From: Toxotes chatareus
Lineage: Eukaryota; Chordata; Actinopteri; Toxotidae
DNA length: 64,000 nucleotides
Assembly: GCA_016801885.1 (NCBI GenBank)
Contig: CM028903.1
Span: 16,413,035-16,477,034, forward strand
Direction: 5' to 3'
Shown: piece after piece, positions 12,558 to 23,143 of the stretch
How positions within the stretch are numbered: the stretch's first letter is position 1
How the letters are laid out: each line of letters opens with the position of its first letter
Notes under the pieces: generated by a model
The model's input: the letters and a program-made list of their open reading frames with translations, nothing else
Database searches by the model: none
What the model was told of the DNA's origin: nothing
Translations under genes and position numbers: made by a program

Positions 12558-15459
12558 AACAAATGAATTTGAAACAGCACAGTGGACAGTTTCATCCCAC
12601 CAAGTGATGTACTCATGCACTAATCTGCGTCAACTACATACATTATCTTTCATATAGAAACAATCACGTCCCTTCAGCTGCCTATGATAACCAATGTCAC
12701 CTCCTCCTCTACTCGGGTCTAACATCCCTGTTCTTGTTCCTGTTTCTCATTATCTGCTGGTAAGGCTGAATACCCGAGTCCTAAAAGGTAGATTAAAAAG
12801 CAGCGAGGAAGATTAGGTCTGTTTAAGTGGAAGATTAAAGCGCTCCATCTTAGCGAAAGCACAATCACAGTGAGACTATTTGTGGTGATTTATCATTGTT
12901 TCTAATCATGGTGCTGCTGTCTTCAGAGTTGTAGTCACTATAAAAGCTGTCCACGAGAGCTTCTCTGTGATATTTGTTTTGCTTCCCTGCTCACAGCATC
13001 ATCCATCACCAAAATACACACACCTCAGCTTACAATTGTCTATTTATAGCCAGGCTTGCGGCATGCTCTGAGGATGTTGGTTGGTCAGTCAGTGTGTCCT
13101 CAGTCTGTCACCCCAACACTTTAGTCCAGATAACTTTATCTGGATAACTACTGGATGTACTACCATGAAATTCGGTGCTAATGGTGCCCAGAGGATGAAT
13201 TTGAATGAAGTCAGTGATCTCTGGCTTTTCATTTAGTGACACCAACAGGTCAAAGACTTTCTACATATTACTTACTTACTTACTTACCTAAAACTAATGA
13301 CTGGAGTTAGCAGCTCTAAAAGATCAGGAAGGATTTCCTTGGGTTAGTTCTACTATTTGTGCTATAAGTTGAACGAAAGGAAGACTTGTGTACGCATTTA
13401 CCAAATAAACAATAAACATTTAGGAGCTCTTACCTTTATTAATGGGCTTCAGCTAAGGGGAGACATCTATGGCTGTTTGCTTTCCAATCTCACTGCTTTC
13501 ATACTATTCAGCTCCAAGACAGATAGGTTGGAATAAATACATTGGAAAAATACTTTTCCACTCATAATTACCACTTAGATTTTGATCGATGTAGTATTTA
13601 GAAGTCAAAAACCAGTAAATGTTGTCTTATATCCACTAAGAATTAAAAATGTATCCATATAGAGATTTCTACAGAGCGAATAACAGACATGTCAAGGTAT
13701 CTACTGTCCATCCGAATGTATTATACAATAGGAAACAAGTATATAAGTTATATGTTAATAACATATTTTTTTCTGTAGAACTACTTTTCAAAGCTGTACC
13801 TTTTCCATGTTTTTCTTCTTCTCTCACCGTCATCTTTCTCCTTGCCAGGTTACATCCTGCAGTACTCAGAAGACAACAGTGAGCAGTGGGGCAGTTTTCC
13901 CATCAGCCCCAGTGAGCGTTCATACCGTCTGGAGAACCTCAAGTGCGGTACCTGGTACAAATTCACCCTGACGGCCCAGAATGCAGTGGGGCCAGGGCGC
14001 ATCAGTGAGATCATTGAAGCTAAGACCCATGGGAAAGGTAGGGACTGTTACACTAGAGAAGAGTGTTGAGTTTTAGTCCAAATGCAGTGCTGTGATTATG
14101 ACTAATCACACAGACTGAGATGATTCAAAGGAGCTTCATTTGGGGGTCATGTTCCCATAACTACGTTACAATTCATCTGTAATAACTCTCGATGATCCAA
14201 AAACTCATAACCCAAAGCTCCCCTAAAACCCATTGAATAAAATACTGCAAAATTTTTTTACTTTTATTCACCTGTTGTTATGATGTTGAAAGTTTGTGCC
14301 AAACAGTGATCTTGAACTGTGACCTGATCACATCTGTACGATTTCCCTGAGTTCCTATCTTGACTCTTCTGTCTACCATCTCCTCAGAGCCCCAGTTTGC
14401 CAAAGAACACGAACTCTTCACCAGCATCAACTCCACCAGGGCCAGGCTCAACCTGGTTGGCTGGAACAACGGTGGCTGTCCAATCACCTCCTTCGTACTG
14501 GAATACCGAGCAGTGGACTCGGCCACCTGGACCACAGCCCAGCGCACATCGCTGACCAAGAGCTACATCCTGTATGACTTGCAGGAGGCGACCTGGTACG
14601 AGCTGCAGATGAAGGTCACCAACAGCGCCGGCTCAGCAGAAAAGAGGGTCAACTTCGCTACTCTCAATGCTGACGGAAGTGAGTTTGGATTTAACTGTTT
14701 GCCCCAGAGTTGCACTGATATCGGGGATCGTGGGATCAGGATTGAAGTGATACTGACGCTGATTATATAAGAAGCTGACAAAATGTTATAAGACATACCT
14801 ATAAACTGAAAATGCAGCCAAACATGTCAGTTTATTTAGTTAACAGATAATGTTACATGGAACAGGAAATTAGTTTAAAGACCAATCACAAGGGTTTGGA
14901 GGCCAAAGTCTTGTTTCTTCTTCTTTTTATGTTCTTTAATGTTAGATCTCATCCATCTTAAGGTGTTATGAAACAGGGTTACAGTAGCTGTCCAACCAAG
15001 TTTTGAGAGCATAGGAGCAAAATTAGACACAGCTTGAGACTGAAAGTACTATTTGCCTCTTGCTATTGACAATAGCATCATTACATTAAAACAGTTTTGC
15101 ACCCTCTATTGCAACCGTTACTACAATAGTATTTCAACATCAAGTGCCATTCTGCAGTTCTGCCTACAGTACAGTATGTGCTTTAAGATTATTTGTGAGT
15201 CATACTCTTTTGTCAGCCTTTGAGCAAATTGACAGGTATCCTGATGAACTGGGACTTCAGATTCTCCATGGGCCGTGGTGTAGCTTTATTTGCCACAGGC
15301 TACAGATTGTGTCAGTCATACACAAAGGAAATGTATAAGCTGTAGAGAAGGATAGGAGGTGGTGAGAGCTCTGTGCTGCGCTCCAGACTATTCTTTAATT
15401 TTCTTTGAAGGGTTTTGCTGAGACGTGTAAGCAGCCTGTCAGGATGTTATGTGTGTGTT

Positions 15460-15545
<86 letters not shown>

Positions 15546-18500
15546 CTATTGTCAGTTTAATAGTGGTTCTTTAGCTCAGCTCAGCTGCTGAGCAGAAGCC
15601 CAGGGGACTAGCAGCACATACTCAGTCTCCTATGAACCTGGTACCCCAGCCTCGATCAGCTGCTGACTTTTCTACTGTGACCAAATAGAAAAACATATTC
15701 TAATTGTGAATTTTAAGGAAAAGGCAGGCACTAGGGAACTTTTACAAATTTCAGGGCAGCTAGAGAGTCTTTTCCTGTTGACAACATCATAGTCAATAAA
15801 GCAGGGTTGGGTTTGAATCCACTGACCAGCTAGGAGTTGTGTTTTCTCCCACCCTCTCTGAAGGTCAGGTGAACTGGAAATTTCCTGTAGATGTTTGTTC
15901 ATCTGTCTGTATGTTATGTGTAGGACCTCTCTGCAATGAACCCAGTGTGTTCTGGGAAGGGCTCCAGACTGCTGTGACCTTGTTTAGAAAATGGATGGAT
16001 GGATGACTTATGATAATATCAATAATATTATGTCATATAACAGAGCTTGAGCTATTAGGTAATAAAAGACCTCAACTACTTTTCTAATGTGTTCACAACA
16101 GTCAGAATTGATTTTCAAATAGTTGTAACTATTTGAAACTGTAGCATAAGGGATTCCTAGTGCAAAAGTTATGGTGAAGTAGTATAAATGCAGAAAATCT
16201 GTATTCACCCTTAAATGAGAAGCATTTTTCATCCCTATGATCTTTAACAGTGTTGCATAGAAATTTTATACAAATTATTTTTCTTTCCCCCCTTTACTTG
16301 CAGGAATCATCATTTTTCTGTATTATTTTTGAGTTGCACAATATTATTTGGTGTTGCATGGAAGGAGCAGAGTCATGTGGCTGTGAGCAAATGTTTCACA
16401 TAACAAAACCAAAACAAAAAAAAAAACATTATTAAGAAAAGAAGATGTAATACCTGAGTCTTGGTGTTTGATCATTTATTCCTCCTACAATAAATTTCTG
16501 AATGTGTTTATTCCCTTCAAGGTACCATCCCTCCCTTGCTGAAAACAGGAGATCCCATCTCAGACAACATGTCAGGCAGCGGAGGTCTGAAGATGGTGGT
16601 GACCATCACCTCTATTCTTGTCGTGGCCGTGCTGGTCTTTATCATGCTAATGGTGCTAAAGAGGAGACGGAGGGAGCAGAGGCTCAAGAGACTCAGAGGT
16701 GAGTGTAGAATATGGTTTACTTTGCACATACTGGATTTATTAAAGATCAGCTTCACGTTATCAGAATTATAAATTGTTCCAGAGGTTCACCCACATCTGG
16801 TTTTCATGTACTGTGTACACATTTTATCAGTCCTTAAGCCTGAACACATATTGACACACCTACACACTCAGTTCATTCAGTTCATAAACCTAACAGGGCC
16901 CCGTGTGCAAACGTGCTCGCCAACACACCCATAACTACATAGGTGAAAGAAAAGCAACACATTCATAGCATCATGTAATTAAAATCTTTTGATGTTCATG
17001 TGCAGCTGAACCAGTTTAACTGTGTTAAACCAAACCTGAGGTTAAACTTTGCTTTTGTGATTAAGAAACTTCAGTGTTTGTCTCCTCAGGTCAAACACCT
17101 CCATGTTCATATTTCCAGCTCTCGTAACATGCTTTCACTGCCTTTTTGTTAGAGCAGTTGTCAGTGATTGTACAGTATTTCCACTGCTGTAGCTTATCAA
17201 CTAGGACAGTACTATTATGGTATTAACTACGTCTCTGCTGACTTCACAGATGCCAAAAGCCTGGCAGAAATGCTGATGAGGTATGTATACTTAATTTTAA
17301 TTTATACTCGCTGCTTCCCTCTAAGCAGTGGACATAAATCACAGTGTAACCCAGAGTTACAGTACCTATCAGTAAAAATCAAATATATTGCACAGAGGAT
17401 ATGCTGTCCCTCTTGCCTTCTTAAAGCTACTTATCAACTTAAATGGAATTGAATTAGCATTTCTGCGATACAATGCAAAATCACGCAGCTGAAAAGTAAT
17501 GATTTTTTCTCATTAATCTCCTCAGTAAGAACACACGGACGCCAGACACAGTGAACAAGCAGCAGCAGACGTTAAGAATGCACATCGACATCCCCAGAGC
17601 CCAGCTCCTCATCGAGGAGAGGGACACCATGGAGACAATCGGTACGACTCTTGAAATGAGACTTTGTGCTCATCATTCACCATGTGCATTAGTGCTTATG
17701 ACTGAAATAATAGTTTTTTTATCTCTCTCTTTGGTTGCCTCGTCTTTTCCTTTTTTTTTTTCCTGCCTTACATCATTCTTGCTTCTTTCTACTTTCCTAC
17801 TTTTCTCTCATAGATGACAGGTCCACTGTGCTGTTGACAGACAATGACTTTGGGGAGACAAATAAGCAAAAATCCTCCACAGTGACCCACACAGTCCACT
17901 ACCAGTCTCTGTCCCAGGCCACTGGGCCGCTGGTGGACGTGTCCGATGCCAGGCCTGGAACCAGTGAGTCCCACCACCGTCAGTGCTCAACATTTATTTC
18001 CTTCACTACTAATATTGCTACCATTCTGCTAGTCCTGGTGTTACTAACAATAACATAATGCTGAATGTTTTCCTTATTTGGTTTCTCTGCAGTCATGAAT
18101 CTTACATTGCAAATTTTCCTCCTGAATCTGCATGGTTATCTTCCCATAGATGAATGTCACTGTAAAGGAAATTTGCCTCGGCTCCATAACATAGCATAAT
18201 AATAGCATTCCACTGGACATTTATCTGAATTACATGCAAGGCAAACAGCTTTCCCACCTTGCCATAGCTTAACTGTAGACTGCCATTATACAGTATGTGA
18301 GCCGCCTTCCAGCAGTGAGAAGGAGCCAACACAAAGAGCCAGCAGACGTGCTGCGGCCTCTGGGCTTCTGGTGTTTGAGCTCCACTGAAGCAGAACTGAT
18401 GAAGAGTAGCGATCTCCCTGCCTCTTCTTGACACGTCCTCACCTGATTGCCCTGCTCCAACAGGCCAGTTGGGCCTGAGTGCACACATGCACACACAGAC

Positions 18501-21500
18501 TTGGACACACACACACTCGGATCAGTGAGGCACTGAAATGATTTTTGCTTTTGTAAGAGTTTGAGTGGCTATGGACATGCAGGTTATGGTGATTATAATA
18601 ATAATTAAATGGCTTGAAATTTAAATTCTGATGAAAAAAAAAACGCTCTTTCTTTTGTTAACATAATATGCTTTTTAAGTATGCCACAGACCAGAGTATA
18701 TATACAGTATATGATACACATGGCACAGTTTAATATAAATATATGTACAGGATCATAAAATGCACAGAACAATATCACACACCTGGCCCAACACACACGT
18801 AGATACACCAACACAGACACAAACCCAGCGCTCATTACAATCACACACACATGCATTACATGCAAGCAGACAGTCATGTGATTGGTTCATTTAACCTGGC
18901 CAGTGGGGCATGAACTCCATTTGCTGACTCAGCCCTTTTTTTTTCTCCCTGCTGTTGGCCAAACACCTCCATCATTTTATCCTCCATCCTCGCTGATAGA
19001 ATTACTGTCTGACCTACTACAATTACCAGAACTATTCTTCTCTGCACAGATCCAGTCCGGGCCGTTTCTAAAGAGCCTCGCTCTGATTTGGTCCAGCGGT
19101 GCATACAGCAGCAGGCTGTCTGGGTCAGGCGGAATATGATACTATTTATATGTCTGTACAGAGACAGTTGGAGCTCGAGATTGATGATAATGTTACCGCA
19201 TGGATCTGTGAGATGATAATTTTCAGTGTTCACAGAGGGGCTAAGCAGGAGATTTGTATCACAACACAGCAGGAAACACAGACATTGCCCCCTTCTTTTG
19301 CTACAAATCATGTAGTTCTGGGTTACTGATGAGCCAAATCAACAGCTGTTAACGATATCAGCTCTTTCTCACTGTAGGGATGATCCAAAATAATATCAGC
19401 TATTAATTTTGTCTTGCAACAGAAGATGAGAAAATTTCAAAACTTGTCCATGTCTGTCAAAAGATCAGACCTTAGCTGCTAGAGAAAAATGTGTCCCAGT
19501 GGGCTTGAATTTGTTTGTTTGATGCCATTGCTAAAGACTTCATTTTCTATTTTGTGCAACGATGACAGAAATATTTTATTTTGACTGAAATATGAGAAAG
19601 TAATCTGGAAATTGAATGTACTCTCAGAGACACACAGTTCTCCTGACAGATGAATTCGAAAGAATGTAATTTATGTTATCCAATTCCAGATACACATTGA
19701 CTCCTTCAGTAAACACTGATGTATGCTTATGAATCAAAAACTTATTTACTGTTTGATTCAAGCACTAATATCTATTTATTGACAGAACAGAAGCTTTCAG
19801 ACTTGAATAGGTTCAGATCCCTGATCAAGGGAGTAATTCTAAATATCTAAATGTATCTCAATTTTACAAATATAAAAATTTGTCAGGCGTATAATCAAAG
19901 CAAAATGTTCTGGTGCGACTAAAGTGTTATTTAATGTTGTGTCAGAGGGCTTCAACTCAAACTGATTGAACAAAAATTGATTTTCTGTTTTTTTCTTCTC
20001 TTCACAAACAATTTCCCCCCTCTCTCCTCACTAGATCCCACTGCCAGACGCACTGCCAAAGCTGGTCCTGCCGCAGCACGGAGCCGCTACGCCAGCCAGT
20101 GGACCCTGAACCGGCCGCACCCCACCAGCTCCTCGCACACCCTGACCACTGACTGGAGGCTCCCCACGCCACGTGCCACTGGATCTGTTGACAAGGAGAG
20201 CGACAGCTACAGTGTCAGCCCTTCACAGGATACAGGTAGAGTAGAGGGAGGAGTAGTAGGGAGGAGGGAGACCATCACACCTCTCCAGAAACAACGTGGG
20301 CTTGTTACCCTTTTTTTTTGTTATTTTTTTTTACTGAAGGTTCGACAGAGTTGGTTAATGTGACAAAAATCATGTCGCCTTTGTGAGATTGTCAAGTGTG
20401 AAGCCTGCATGACTTTCACATTGGCTTTTATGAAATCCAAAACAATTTTAGCTGCTTCGTTTGAAAGTGTATGTTTTGGGCGTACTCTTGGCTGAAGCTT
20501 CCAGGGTGTGAGTCCAACTTGAAACTAATCTGTCCCAGACTTTTTTGTTTTTAATCTATCACTGTACCGTATTTAATGAAACTAAAACCAAAAACCCCCC
20601 AAATTTGTTGTGTGCAGTATAGTGTTGCTGTATTTTTTCAACAGCAATTAAACCTGTATCTCACATTGTGTGACCATCAGATCGTGCACGGAGCAGCATG
20701 GTATCAACAGAGAGCGCATCCTCCACCTACGAGGAGCTGGCCAGAGCCTACGAGCACGCAAAGATGGAGGAACAGCTCCGCCATGCCAAGTTCACCATCA
20801 CCGAATGCTTCATCTCTGACACCTCATCCGAACAGATGACAGCAGGGACCAATGACTACACCGACAGCCTGACCTCTAGCACTCCGTCTGAGTCGGGCAT
20901 CTGCCGCTTTACCGCCTCACCGCCCAAACCTCAGGATGTCAGCCGGGTCATGAACATGGCCGTGCCCAAGGCACACAGACCTGGTGAGGAAGTGGAGTTT
21001 ATCACACAAAGCGCAATAGTTTACAAAACATAATCTACTGTAGGTTCAAGTTTACAGTCATTTTAGCATTGGGTTACCTCAAAGTATCCATTTTCTCTTG
21101 GTGTAACAACATAATTTCATCATTTGCTCTGTTTTTTTCAAGATGTCACTCAGACTGTAAAAGCTTTCAGTCCTGGGGTGTATCCTGATAGCCTTCAGAC
21201 TGCTTCAGATACTGTACTATACTGTACTATACTGCTGCTACATACAGTATAGTCTCATTAAACCACTGTATAGTACATTAGGCTCTGTGGGGGTGTTCCA
21301 GCTCTTTTTCTAGATTTTCAGTGGGAGTAACTCCTTGTTTTTCTCCAACCTATACAGCGTTAACTCAGTAAACAAGCCCATCACACATCATGAACAAGGA
21401 ATATGAGATTCAGTTCTTCCAATACCACCCCAGGGATGTTTTATATTGCAAGAAAACAGAAAACTTTTTTGCTAGTAAATGATGCTATTTTTTAAACTAC

Positions 21501-23112
21501 ATGAAGGCTCTGCCTCACATGTTCTGCAGTTTGAGGAAAATCTGCTGTGCTGTGTGCTCTCGTCTCAGGTTGTAGTCTTACCTTACATGACCCTCTGCTC
21601 CTCCTGGTGGCCCTGCAGATCAGTTACGAGATCTGGCAGAGCATGCTGACTCGCTGCTGACCACACACAACGAATCACAGACATGTAGAAAGACAGACAC
21701 CCTTCTCCCTGACACATGTACACACTTCATCCATCATTCCCTCTGCTGCCATGTTACAGTGTGTCTGGGGCCACTGATTAATTAGCATAGCTGGAGGTGT
21801 CCTGTCGTAGCACCAGAGATGTAGGTCTGCGTGCCAGGGCACACTGTCCCAGGATCCTCAGTCCAGACAAGAGTTGAGGCCATTAGATCTGCTTCTTAAG
21901 TTTCGGGCTTCATTATGTTTTGAATGTTTGTGCACAGGACAGCAGACTCATATCACCAGTTCACCAGGATGGGAGAGGGCAACTAAAGGGTATCTGTCAA
22001 GCCAATCTGGAGCTAGTTTCACTCAGTACAAAACAGCACTTTACCTCCGCAGTGGAGACGGTTCAGTGTAATACCAGCCTCTTAGCCTTTCAGGCACTGC
22101 TGAGTGCTAGACCCTGGTGTCAGTTACCATTTGGGGGAATGGTATAGGCATAAGAATCGAGCTGTGTTGCCTCTACAGTTTCCTGGTAGGTTGTCAGCTA
22201 TTTGTAAAGAGCTGTGTTTTGACACTGCACAAACGAAACAATATGCACACACAGGAAAATTTGAAGTACATTTCTTACATCATCAGTGAGTCAGACCTAA
22301 AAGTGTATTATATATTTTCATTAGTGTGTTAGCGTTTTCAGCTGTCAAAAGTTGTGTGTTTCAGCAAACTCTACAGTCAGTGGACTGTTAAATGATAAGA
22401 ATGAGTTTTTACGTGAGGCAAACAGTTACAGAAACCTGCAGCAACTCTTGTGATTAGTAAGCTCTCAGATACAACGAGGGACAGATGGATTTACACATTT
22501 TATTTTCATCACAGGATCTTAAGGGCTTAAAGGATAATAAGCTGTTATGGCCAATGTTCATCTTTAGTGTAAGTGAATTTATGCAGTTTCTCTGGCTGAT
22601 GATTACACGCTCTACACTACATGGCCAAAAGTATGAAGAAGCACAAATATTACATCCATGTGTGATTGTTGAACACCTCATTTTGTATTATGTCCATTGG
22701 CCCACAAGAGTCGTTTCTTTCACAAAACCATTTCTTTATGGAGCTTACTATGTGAACAATGATAAATATCACTTGTAGTATTAAAGCAGCATTATCTGGG
22801 GACAAGGGGACAAGGGGAGTTGTATGTCACAACACAGTTCTGGTCATCAAATAATCACTTTTCACCTTTGTAAGCTTTAGTAAAAGTAGGAGATGCACTA
22901 AAAACTGTTCTCTCCAAACATATAAATTCTAAGTAGAGTGTATTACAGTATTAGTCAGTTGAAACCCAGATCCAGTGCGGAGGTCAGTTTAACTGACAGC
23001 TGGTGAACGACCCAGCTCCAACCCCATCTCTGTCTCTATTACATCTGACTCACCTGAGCTGACCTCACCTGTACATCGCAAAGGTTAAAGGCAGATGGAC
23101 AGCTTCTCACTC

Positions 23113-23143
<31 letters not shown>

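Larger units (their letters stand above)
14679..16521 (+). other. dscam: dscam intron before the membrane exon
   Basis: No exon is visible. It holds a (TG)n(GA)n microsatellite and a SINE-like tail, both listed separately, plus AT-rich unique sequence. Confidence 0.6.

Noticed and set aside
12311..12657. Open frames of 101-112 codons on both strands with Tyr-Ile repeats
   Set aside because: They translate the AC/AT microsatellite next to a real dscam exon.
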